Of a stretch of 64,000 nucleotides of DNA, positions 11,376-22,123 are shown piece after piece. The notes under the pieces are model-generated. The model did no database searches, was not told the DNA's origin, and saw only the letters and a program-made list of their open reading frames with translations. Position numbers and translations under genes: made by a program. Source of the stretch: Crotalaria pallida (taxonomy: Eukaryota > Streptophyta > Magnoliopsida > Fabales > Fabaceae); the NCBI GenBank assembly GCA_037953625.1, contig CM075655.1, forward strand, positions 118,861,001-118,925,000. The letters run 5' to 3'. Numbering within the stretch: position 1 is the stretch's first letter; the number at the start of each line of letters is the position of its first letter.

Positions 11376-13965
11376 TACATCTGAAAGTGTAATTCATAAA
11401 CACTCAAGTTCCAAAGGTTTTGGCAATTGATGAGAGTCAAATTCAATCGTGAGGAATGAATAATTGAGATTCCATCACTTCTCTGTCACGGATATCGTTA
11501 CTTCCAAGTTGATATAAATTTTAGAGCAACATGACAAATGAAGAGTGTTAGTGCTATGAGGCTCTCTGCAACTGGATGCCATCATAGCAAGTAAGTTAAT
11601 GGCACCTATTGCAAAATTCACTAGGACACATAACATTATTGTTGTTCAAAATTTTGTCATAATAATATTTGAAGCACGTTTATTCTGACAAAGTAACTGT
11701 TGATTAGTATTATTTGAGAGAAATAATCTACTGTGTGGTTGTTGTTGTTGTCCTATTGAGAAAGACAACCAAAAAGTGATGGAAGGTCTGGCTTAGAACG
11801 AAAAAGGCAAGTAGGCATTGACACCTGAGATTAAGTGAAATTATTAGTTGGTCCTAGACCAAATAGTTTCAACCCATCTCAACTATTCAAAGTTTTATAT
11901 ATAATTTTTTTTTTAAAAATACATAAAACAAATAATAGATATAAAATGAATAATAGATGTTGGGCATTCATCCTTAGAAATTAGGCATAATTCCATACGG
12001 CACGACCCATAGGCGCATGCATATGCCATCACTAACAGCTACTCTTTCTTTTTCCTTATTTTTTTTTTTTCCTTAATTAAATTGAGTTAGCTTGGATGTT
12101 GAGACTTGAGAGTTGAAGAGGAGGGTCAAGTGTTAACCGATCTTACCCGTTTTTACAGGGGACAAAGATTCTAATGAAGTATAGAAGCACTTCGTGGGCT
12201 ATGGGCTTCAGACAAGATAGATCAACAACGACATCGACTTCGAGCCCCAAAAAAAAAAATCAAAAGTGATGAAAGAAAAAAGTCATAGAGAATCTCCACA
12301 ACCACAAAAGATTCCATCTATAAGTTACAGTAAGTCCTATTTAAGTTGAGTTGTATTTAAAGTAAATCTCAACTAGGGATCTGACTAAGTAGTCCTGGAT
12401 TGGACTATAAAACCTATGAGATCGAATCGGATTGAACAAAAACTTTAGTTTGAACCGCTTTAATGATCTGTTTTAGTCACTATTTTTTTTTTAAACCAAA
12501 AAAAAAAAAGAAAATTCAGAAAATAAATGTGAAATATATTAAAATAATTTGGAGGACAAGAGTCCTCACCACTTACTTCAGTTTGTCAGTATCTAAGCAG
12601 GAGCGGTAAAGGCAGTAGTTAGGACTTAGGACAACTAACAACCCTTTCTCGGGGCAGTGGATGGGTCCACCGACATGTGAACATTACAAGCATTCAGAAT
12701 GAGACATGAGACTTGTCAAACTTAACAACCTCTCGCGAGAGAAGAGATAACCAGTTTTATATATGATTCAATGGTTCACTCTCTTATCAAATCAATCATG
12801 CATGAATAATATCACACTACATACCGTTACTGGTTTCTTTGTTCCATTCTTCTCTAGGTGCTCTAAGCTTGAAAAAACAAAAACCCATTTCACATCTGAA
12901 ATAATAATTGAACCAATGCAAGCAAATGGATCAAATTGTTTGATGTCCATCTCTTGTCCTTTGGAAAAATATGAAGGGGAAAGGGAATATCAGTTGGTCC
13001 ACCTTTGTCTTCTTACGTTCTATATATTCTGAAAGAGAATACTACTAAATGTAGTGGAGTTTTTTTTGGAAAATACATAATTTTTAACCCTTTCGAAAGG
13101 AAAGAAATTGAATCTGTGATGTGTTTTTTTTTTTTTCTACTAATCACTTAGGACATTAATTAACAAGATCATAGTCTTATTACAAATTGCAGAAAAATAT
13201 TACAATTTTCAAAGGTAAATTGCTATGCTTGATTGAGATTTTAGTATCAACAATAAATAAAGGCAAAAGTGCTACATTAGTCATTTAAGTTTTTTTAAAA
13301 AAAAAAAAATCAGTCTAATAACTTTACAAAACACGTAGGATCTATGTCGTACAATATCGTTACCGGTTACCACTTATCATTATTGAGAGATTTTGACTAA
13401 AGAATTTATTTGTTTGACGTCTACACTAATTTTTTTTTTTATAAAAAATAAAAGATTATTTTTTAACTTAAAAAACTAATTTAGTAGTTTTGCCAAAAAT
13501 AAATAAAAAAATTTCATTCACAAAAAATTTAAATTGACTGAACCAAAATAAATAAATAAAATTCAGTTTAGCAGTATGATTTAGCTGGAGATAATTGTTT
13601 ATATAAATTTGAAAATGAGGAAGTACTTTTTGGTTGGTCCACAGTCCACAACAACCAAACAATAACTGCTCAAGGACACAAGTTGGATACATAACATTGC
13701 AGTTTCAAAGTACAGATGATTATATGTACATTCAAAATTATTATTTTTACGTATAAAACAAATAGATGTATATTTATATGTCAATTTTGGATGTACAGTA
13801 ACGTTATTATTTGAATTATGCATACCTATATCCCTTGTCTGGTTAATAGAATTAGAAAAAAATGAATTTTCTAATCGCGTGCCTCGCATTTCAAAGGTTA
13901 AGAAATCTTAAAAAGGTAAAACCACATGCAAAATGAATTATTTAATGAGTTTAATATTTGTACGT

Positions 13966-14102
13966 TAACGGTGTAAAGTACACTGTCGATGCATTATTCG
14001 TCATCATTATGCATTACTTTTACTTATAAGTCAAACATAGCTAATCAATCCACTGTGAATAATATGTTGAATGTGTAAAAAATTTTTACACTATCGGTAC
14101 AT
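13966..14102. mobile_element. Small MITE of the TTTACACTATCGGT family
   Basis: About 137 bp with ends GGTGTAAAGTACACTGTCG and ACACTATCGGTAC in inverse relation, around a core containing GCATTACTTTTACTTATAAG. Related copies lie at 28851-28997 and 44499-44628. The exact ends and the target duplication are not certain. Confidence 0.6.
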
Positions 14103-14231
14103 ACATTATTTTCTCTTATTTAATATCTTGAGATATGGTATTTTTAGCTTCTTTTTTTATAAGAATTTATTTATTTAACTATTTTTAATACGTGTTTTAG
14201 GACATACATTACATAACATTTAAAAAATAAT

Positions 14232-14777
14232 AGCAAAATTGTTCGTATCGTCCCCTAAGTTATTTATTTGTTTCGATCTGGTCCCCTAAGTCATTTTCGT
14301 TTGAAAGTGGTCCCCTAACTCATGTAACATTAGCATCGTTAATCCTTTCCGTCCATTACCACCTAACATCGTCTATTTAAGTTGACGTGGCAGCCAGAGT
14401 GCCCAATGTAAGCGATCCACGTGTACCCTCCCTTTTACCACGTTAAAAGTTTAAAATGGTGGAGTCAAACGACGCCGTTTTGGTGCCTGAAGCCACTCAC
14501 TTCATCTTCTCTTTTCTTCCATGAGAAGTCGTTATGAGCTAAGAGAGAAAAACACTAAACTTTGGAGGGAAAACAGAGGGTTGCTAGGGCATTTTCTAAG
14601 AGAGAACGAACTGCAACATTGTCATTGATTATGAGCGCGATAGGGAGTTCGTTCATGGACGGAAAGGACTAACGGTACTAATGATACATGAGTTAGGGGA
14701 CCACTTTCAAACAAAAAAGACTTAGGAGACCAGATTGGAACAAAAAATAACTTAGGGACCAAACGAGTAGTTTTACC
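14232..14777. mobile_element. Non-autonomous MULE-type element, 9-bp target duplication
   Basis: A 546-bp element with terminal inverted repeats of about 120 bp rich in GGTCCCCTAAGT-type motifs, flanked by perfect 9-bp direct repeats AAAAATAAT (14223-14231 and 14778-14786). It has no coding capacity. The interior contains AAACGACGCCGTTTT and a CT-rich leader-like stretch. Long inverted ends plus a 9-bp duplication point to Mutator-like transposition. It shows no palindromic unit array, unlike four other MULEs in the window. Confidence 0.9.
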
Positions 14778-16533
14778 AAAAATAATTATAGGCTTACATT
14801 AATAATCTGTTTCTTGGGAATGCTGGAAACTATATTTTTCAATAATTTTTAACTATATTTAACTCTTTAACAAATTCTCTTATTTATATACCAGACTTAT
14901 TTTTTATTAGAGGTATTGAACTTTCTTGGTGAACTGACCTCTCATTTGGAGCAAATTCAAAGGAATACCACTGAAAAATAAATATGTTATGAAAACTAGT
15001 TATGCTCAAAGCAACACATACAGGGACTTAATTTTTTCTTTCTGGAATTTTAATTTCAAACTCCTCTTTTAAATGCCAATACTTTGTAAACCAAAAAAGG
15101 TTTAAGTTAGTACAATTTAATCAATGATAACAAGAATAATACTAGTACTCTAGTAGTTAGTACAAATGTAGGATAACACGAATAATAGTCACAATTGTGG
15201 GATAAATATTCTCCTGTGCATCCAGTCTTGGTTAATTAAAATGTGCTGTGGTCTTGATAAATTTGAGCTAATCAAAGATGAATGATGCACACTTTAGTCA
15301 CTCAATTTAAATTTACTTAGATTTAAAGTAGCTTTATAAATAAAAATGAAAGTTTCTACCAAACAAAAATCACACAGTTTAAGTGTTGAACAGTATGGAC
15401 TTACTTTCTTGCTGATCAAGATCAATGCTAATTTTCCTTGGCCTGTTGCAGCAAACCAGTCTTCTCCTCATCATCAACATCCCTTTGTCTTTCTTGCCCA
15501 TATATCCACTAATATTTACAGTCCTGAGCTAAAAATCACTGACTCACTCTGTGGCTTCACCAACTCTTACTCTGAGACCTTCACCAACAATGTCACAAGA
15601 TTCAAAACTATTGTCAACAAATACTATTACACCCTCCCTTTATAAATATTTGAAATTAATGACACAATAATGGACCACCGTGACACGGCATTCCTCAGCA
15701 TTAAATTCCACATACCAAGTCACGCTTGAAATAATTTCCACTAAATCCGGGTTTCAAAATAAAATATTTAAATCTACTATACTTTTTTAATTTGAAAATT
15801 GTCCACTATATTCATCACCATTACCAATTCACACCAAAATGAGTTTAACTTTGTTGCATTTTGAGTGTAAAATTCTTATATCATCAACCAATCATAACAT
15901 TTAAAAAGGGGACTATTGAGGTAATTTAACATTTCTAATTGGCATGACCGTACATAACTAAATGAAAATGGAGAAACTTTTATACTTGGGATATATTATG
16001 GCACTTTTTCATACACATAGCAGATATAATAAATCCTTAATATCATGCTCGGTTTTGTGTTTGTTGATAAGATGCATTACGGAGTAGTTTAAGTAAATTA
16101 AAGAGCATCAAGTATAATAATGAAAAATATGATAAATAAGAAATGATTAAATATTAAATAATCATAAAGGGGTTAGAGCAAAAAGGTGTTACTCATGGCA
16201 ACTTTTTGAAGGGCTCAGACCTCAGAGAAAGCAGTAAGACATAGGTCACACAGATTCCACCCTTTTTGAGCCCCTGAATTTTTGCATAAAGACTATAGTT
16301 TTTTTTTTTTTTTTTTGCTAAATGTTTTAAACTGAAATGAAGAAGATCCAATCAAACCAAAGTTCTGATTTTTTGCACAAAGTTTTTTAAAAAAGAAAAA
16401 TCTTTTTCTTACTGTTTTGTTTATTGCAGTTGGAACAAATGAAGAATGGATTGCAACCAATAGAAAGCTAAGAACTGATCATGGTTATTTGATGAAGAAA
16501 CAGAGTAGAGAGAGTTTAGAAAGAGAAACATAC

Positions 16534-16560
16534 CTTGTTCATGGGAAGCTGGAATAGCAT
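16534..16560 (-). promoter_or_regulatory. Predicted 11-codon uORF ending on the RopGEF start
   Basis: The leader exon contains ATG at 16558-16560 followed by MLFQLPMNK. If it is spliced as predicted, the reading frame continues GL and stops at a TGA that overlaps the main ATG as ATGA. A stop-start overlap of this kind can couple translation by reinitiation. This depends wholly on the predicted splice. Confidence 0.45.
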
Positions 16561-16740
16561 TGTAGTTTGGTGAAATGAAAGCTTAACTGAGGAAGAAGAA
16601 GAGGGAAGAGGGGAATATTGTAATTGCAATGGTAAATGGGGTGTGTGTGATGTGTGTTGGGCATTTAATAGCAGAAGAAGAGAGAGTGACATAGAAAGTA
16701 GAACAGTTGTTGAAAAGAAGAGAGAGAGATTGAACTAAGG
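16534..16740 (-). other. Probable non-coding leader exon of the RopGEF gene
   Basis: On the minus strand this is a CT-rich leader (CTCTCTCTCTTCTTTTC and CCTCTTCCCTCTTCTTCTTC runs) ending in AACAAG followed by a strong donor GTATGT. Spliced to the acceptor at 10704, it places an in-frame TAA and no ATG ahead of the RopGEF start, so it would be untranslated for the main frame. The upper boundary, the transcription start, is an estimate. No transcript evidence is available. Confidence 0.6.
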
Positions 16741-17148
16741 CTCCTCTGCAGTAACTTAATGTGGGCTGTTGGATTGGGTGGGTCCTGGTTCTTTTTGAAC
16801 GGTCTGGATTGTGTCAGGGATCAGTTCAGAGCTCAATTAAGGGGGAAAGTGGGGGGGCCATGGATAGCGCTCTATCTTAAGTTCAAAATCACCTTTTAAT
16901 GAAGATTTTGGATTTCAAATTATAAAAAAAAAATAAAAAAAAAAATAAAAAAAAACCATACTACCACTCTTCAATCTTCACTTACTAGTCATTGCCACAT
17001 GTCCAAGCTAACTACTCTCATTCACTTTCACTTATTGCTACTAAGGTAAGGTTGCTTCAATGACATACCAGCTTACTATGTTTGGTGTATCCTGTATCAC
17101 CCCTTTCATTTTAGATTGAATTTGAAAACCATACTGTCTATAAATATA
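16741..17148. other. Upstream region of the RopGEF leader
   Basis: About 400 bp that should hold the RopGEF promoter (minus strand). I see a poly-A/T rich patch near 16921-16955 and no clear TATA box at the expected distance from the leader. Confidence 0.35.
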
Positions 17149-17676
17149 GACTTAATAACTTTTTTTTTTCTGTATCTTATTTTTAGGTTTTAATTTAGTC
17201 CTTTATCTTTGAAAAAAGTCAATTTAGTCCTTCATGTTTCTGATTTTTGTCAATTTCATCATTTTGTCATTACAATGTTAAATTTTCACCAAAATATACT
17301 GATTTTGTAATAGGTTTCTTATTCCAGTAATTAGAATATGCATTTGTTCGTCAAAATTTACAATTTTCATCATATTTGATACTTAGATTGATAAAATTTC
17401 AATGTCATTCCAGTTTTTTAGGGTAAAAATTTGCTCACATTTTTGCCTTTTTTTAAAAAAAATTACAAATTACAATGATACAATGCAGATTATGATGATT
17501 AGAAAAGGAATTTTAAGCAAAATCAGTATATTCCGATGAAAATTTAACATTGTTAAGACAGAATGATGAAATTGACAAACATTAAAAACATATAGGACTA
17601 AATTGACCCTTATTAAAGATGAAAGACCAAATTGAAACCTAAAAATAAGATAAAGGACCAAAAGAATATTTAAGTC
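17149..17676. mobile_element. Non-autonomous MULE-type element, 9-bp target duplication
   Basis: A 528-bp element whose two ends are inverted copies for about 190 bp (blocks such as CTTATTTTTAGGTTT, GTCAATTTAGTCC and AATATACTGATTTTG). It is flanked by perfect 9-bp repeats ATAAATATA (17140-17148 and 17677-17685). There is no coding sequence and no palindromic unit array. Confidence 0.9.
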
Positions 17677-17760
17677 ATAAATATATTTCAAACATCATTT
17701 CAAATATCATATTTTCGAGTGTTAATAGTTTCGAGTTCGATTCTTAAAAGAAAAAGAATA

Positions 17761-17831
17761 CTCCCTTCGGTATATATTATAAGCACCCTTTTTGTGAGAG
17801 AAATGTTGCTTATAATATGGACCGGAGGAAG
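17761..17831. mobile_element. Very short foldback MITE
   Basis: A 71-bp sequence whose two halves are inverted copies (CTCCCTTCGG at the left, CCGGAGGAAG at the right, with TATAATAT/TTGCTTATAATATGG-type arms), flanked by TA. It is probably a deletion form of a Stowaway-like element. Confidence 0.75.
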
Positions 17832-17833
17832 TA

Positions 17834-18765
17834 TTATGTTTGAAGACCTCATGACTTCGAAGCGAATTAGTCTTAGAAATCTCATTAACAATGAATGACC
17901 TCTAAGAATACTGCCATGGGTTTGAAAACAAAAATAGATTTTCGTGATGAATTCCTAACAAATAATGTCATTAACATTCCTTTAAAAAAAAATTAAAACC
18001 CGTTCTTACTTCATCCTCACGTACGTATTCTTAGATAACATGAACTCGTGAATCAAAAATGCGATAATGTACCATCGACGATACTAGATAATGCAACAAC
18101 GGCAATTAGTGAGCTCATGAGCATTGCTAACTAAAAATTGTGTGTCAGGTTATTGGTTTGCTGGCCATGGTTTTGCATTTTGAGACAGGGGTGTGCATTG
18201 AACAAATTTAGCTCGACCCGAATATTTTGATGGAATCATTTGCTTGATCCCAAACTCAACCTATTACGACACAATCATACTCGGAATGGAACATGGTCAA
18301 TCTCAATATGTTTTTTTTTTTTTTTTTTTTTGGTGAACTTCAATCTCAATATGACATATCATATAAATTTGAAAACATGCTTAACCAATTTATATATCGG
18401 AGGAGTATGAAATTAGAAAGAACTAAATTATTTTTTACAAATATATTTTAGAATTGATAATTTACATATAATTGCCATTATCATGATATATAAAATGTTA
18501 TTAATTTCAAGTCAAGAAAGATTATTACACACATAATTATTACTGTATAATATAAACGTGGGAATTGGTAAAATGATCAAAAACTTTACTTAAACCCGAT
18601 CACGAACTCACTTGGTTTGATATTTTTTATTCAAAAAATTAACGTTCTTTTGTAATATAATGACAAGTTCAAAAATGTATAACATGAAATGTTTTTATTT
18701 TCTTTTGGCGTTAAAATTTAGTTTAATTAATTTATGAATTAAATTTTGAAAATAGTGAAACAATG
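17834..18765. other. AT-rich intergenic DNA
   Basis: No gene is visible. It contains a long T-run at about 18311-18331 and scattered short AT repeats. Confidence 0.5.
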
Positions 18766-18773
18766 GTTTTCAT

Positions 18774-19954
18774 CAAGGTTGTCAGAACCGAACCGGAGAT
18801 CAAGCCGGAAGAAGCTCCGTATAGGGTTTAACCGTATTAACCGGTTAAGCCGGAAGGTTAGACCGGTATTTATATATATAGTAAAAAAATTCAAAAATAC
18901 ACTACAAAATCTACCTATTACAAAAAAAAATAAATTTATAAACTTTATATAAGTATCATACATATAAAATAATACTTTATCAAATATCACCATAATATAA
19001 TATATTGAAAATAACAAAAGTAAACACATCATGTCTTCCATAAATTGACTATTTTCCATATCTAAAAAACAATAAACACTACATTTAGCACAAATGGAAT
19101 CATATAAAAACAAATAAAGTAACTAATTAAAAATAGGTAATAATTAGATAGAATTTGTAGTGAGATTGGTTGTATTAGTGATTAGGGGAACCCTTCCTAG
19201 AAGGTGGCTCTTAATCCTTTTTGTCTTACTCCTTTTTCTTTTCTGAACCCTTCCTAGAAGGTGGCAGAGGGTGATTGGAGTTGAACCTTTGATGTATTTT
19301 TGGTTTGTTGGTATTAGAATTTTTTCTTTCTACCAAAAAAAAAAAAATAGGTAATAGACTAAGCAATTAACTAATTTAAAATAGGCAAAACCAGTGTGAA
19401 AATAAAATGGGATATGGCCATATGGGATATGTCTTTGTTATGGAAATGAAAATAAAATGTGTTTCAGAAGCTAGAATGAAGGGTTTGTGAAATGAAACCA
19501 AATGAAGACATTGCCTGATATGATGCTGCACAGCTGTAGGAGGCGACGACGACGGCGAGGGAGACGACCGACGGCTACAGCGAGGGCGACGATCGGTGGT
19601 GGCGTGCGATCTCCTCCCGGTCTCCGTTCTTCTCAGTTCTCACTGTTGCTCTGTGTGTGACTGTGTTCTCCTTCTCAGTTGAGGCGTTGAACACTTGAGC
19701 AGCAGCAGCAAGCCAGCAACAGAGTGAAGTGAGAGTACTGGTTTTTACTTTTTAGGTTTTGATTTAGGTTTTTTTTTTTATAATCAGGGTTGGTTGAACC
19801 GGGTCCGGTTTTCACGGTTCAACCCGGTTCAACTGATTTGCCCGCCGGTTTTTTCCGGCTTCAATTCACAAACGGTTATGATGTAGAACCAAAACCGTTT
19901 TTTCCTCCGGTCGACGGTTCAACCGCCCGGTTCGATCTAGGTTTGATAACACTG
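18774..19954. mobile_element. Non-autonomous hAT element, perfect 8-bp target duplication
   Basis: An 1181-bp element starting CAAGGTTGTCAGAACC and ending GGTTTGATAACACTG, flanked by perfect 8-bp direct repeats GTTTTCAT (18766-18773 and 19955-19962). Both subterminal regions are packed with AACCGG/CCGGTT motifs, probable hAT transposase binding sites (family knowledge). No transposase is encoded. The interior has two copies of CCCTTCCTAGAAGGTGGC near 19195 and 19250, and a GC-rich leader-like segment at about 19535-19700. Confidence 0.92.
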
Positions 19955-19962
19955 GTTTTCAT

Positions 19963-21190
19963 ATATTGTGAAGATAAGAGCGAGCACATTGACACCCTTC
20001 ATCTCTGTTTTTCCGTTAAGAATGTTTTCTTTTGTTGTTGTCAAATTATCTTATTGTTTTTTAAACAATAGATTAATTTTCTTCATGATATTACGATTGT
20101 TTATCCCAAAATTCTAAACAATTATTGTTTTCACGGATCAAAATTTGATCTTTAACCATAATAATTCACAAGAGTCTAATTTTGTTCAACTACTAAATTG
20201 ACTCATTATAATCTATGTTAAGACTATACTGAGCTGAGTTAATTAGTTATCAAGGTTACATTATAAAATTGGGATGACTCGTGACTTCATATTTTTTTTT
20301 TTAAAGAAGCTCATAACATTAGTATAAGTGAGGTGAAATTATTGATACTATTGATTTTTATTTAATTTTTTATTAGTTAGTGTAAATTAATTAATAAAAG
20401 AGTGTAAATGTACATTTTAAAGGTCTCTTTTACCAACCATCCTCAAGTAATGACTCGGGATTAAATCAATGATCAAACAAACAAACTAGAATCACATTTA
20501 AGGAATATAAATTTTTTTTATACATTAAAAGTATCTTCAGCCGATAACCGATACTAATCATGTTCGAGATGTAGAGATCATTGAAGTGTAGAGATCATCG
20601 AAGTGGGTTTTGCTTCACTCAACAAAGTCTTTTCTATACTCATAACATGGATTGAACCCATAATATCATACTTAAGAAACTCAGTCATCTATCATCACAT
20701 TTAAGAAATAGAACTACGTTTTATGAAATATTATAAAAAATATCGTTACCGTATAAAAACATCACCACGAATCTACTCAGTAAAAACTAAAAAGAATTAA
20801 GAATTCAAACTTAACACAGTAAAAACTAAAAAGAATTAAGAATTCAAACTTAACACATGGTTGCAGGGATAATTGTCAAAACCTATATGCCATGAGTTCA
20901 AGCTAAGGGAGGGATGTGCTACGCATATCTGCTTCCTTGGCTTTCATTAAATTCCGTCATTTCAGGGCCAAGAAAACCGCCGGTACTAAGGGCTCATGTC
21001 TCTTAATTTGTCTGTATTCTCAATCTTATCTTATGTCGTCCTCATAAATTAGCAGTGGTATCTATATATAATATATATAATGTGGATATAATATATATAA
21101 TGTGGTGAGAAGAAATTGAAAATAAGTGATGCTGCTAATAAATTGAAAAGGTTGTCATCAACATAATATAAAATAGGAAAAGTAGAAAGG
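19963..21190. other. AT-rich intergenic DNA with a tandem duplication
   Basis: No gene is visible. It contains a 39-bp exact tandem repeat (20779-20856) and, near 21060-21105, a short TATAATATATATAATGTGG repeat. Confidence 0.5.
20779..20856. repeat. 39-bp direct tandem duplication
   Basis: Two adjacent, essentially identical 39-bp copies beginning AGTAAAAACTAAAAAG and ending CTTAACAC. Two copies only, non-coding. Confidence 0.95.
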
Positions 21191-22123
21191 CAAAAAAGAT
21201 TTCCCTCCTAAAATACACATTTTCCCTCCTAATGTTGTATTTCTCTCCTAAATCTATCATTAAGTGTGTGTTTTGTGTCTTTTAATCTTAGTCATCCATC
21301 ATATTTTATTAGATTAAATCATAATCGTTCATCGTGTTTTCTTAGAGATACACTTCTCTTCATCTTCTTTCTTTCGTTTTTTTCTGGTTGCCTTCGTTTC
21401 TCTCCTTTTCAGTTTCTTTGTCTCTTCTCATTTCTTTCCATCTCTATAATACATATTTTCAAACACTTTTGTGTACAAAAATAGAATATGAAAATTGTTG
21501 AGTAGAGTATTAGTGATATAACTATTTTGATCATATATATAATTATTTTTTCTATAACACAATTACACATAGATAATTATTCGTTATATTTGATCATATA
21601 TATTTATTCGTTCTATAACACAATTACACGTGTATTTATTATTTTTTTTGAATATAAATACACATATATTTTCACATAGATATATAGTCTAATGAATAAG
21701 AGATGTCAAAAGTCTTTACGAAAAAACAGAAACACCAATGGTGGATTAGAAAAAAAAGGATTAAGAAAATGAAGATATGAGTAAGGACACTGACACACCG
21801 GTATGACTATTCACACTCTTCATTTTTTTAATTAATAATATTGTTAGTTTTATTTTTCAAATTTATCTTTTATTAAAAAATTTAAAGTAAAAATTAAATA
21901 GATTTATCTTTTACTCAATAATTGATTTTTTAATCAAGAATTTTAGAACTCCAAAACCTATATTCTTATGGATATACTTTTTTATGATATTTGAATTCTC
22001 ATATATTTAGCACTAACTTGATATTTCAATTTTTATATTTATGTCAAAGTTCATGTCAACTCGAGATCATATAAAGAATAGCGAAATTTAAGATCCGTGC
22101 ATCGCACGGGACAATTTTCCTAG
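21190..22123 (+). mobile_element. Probable non-autonomous Helitron (3' end clear, 5' end approximate)
   Basis: The right end has the Helitron 3' signature: a short hairpin CCGTGC-ATC-GCACGG (22095-22109), about 10 bp of spacer, then CTAG (22120-22123) followed by T. The left part has three CCCTCCTAA-type repeats near 21200-21250, taken here as the approximate 5' side. No Rep/helicase gene is present. Only the 3' terminus is strongly supported. Confidence 0.6.

Larger units (their letters stand above)
10704..16533 (-). other. Large first intron of the RopGEF gene
   Basis: A 5.83-kb AT-rich interval joins the leader exon's donor (GTATGT just below 16534) to the acceptor at 10704. It holds an (ATA)n tract near 10730-10757, a Stowaway-like MITE (11103-11375), a small MITE (13966-14102) and a 546-bp MULE-type element (14232-14777). 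Open frames at 12763-13032 and 15346-15645 match no family I know. I looked in this intron for the missing N-terminal RopGEF14 exon (an RRR..CC-type basic start) and did not see it. Confidence 0.6.

Noticed and set aside
12763..13032. 89-aa open frame in the RopGEF intron
   Set aside because: No recognisable motif and no neighbouring exon signals.
15346..15645. 99-aa open frame in the RopGEF intron
   Set aside because: No recognisable family, on the opposite strand to the host gene, AT-rich context; not enough to call a gene.
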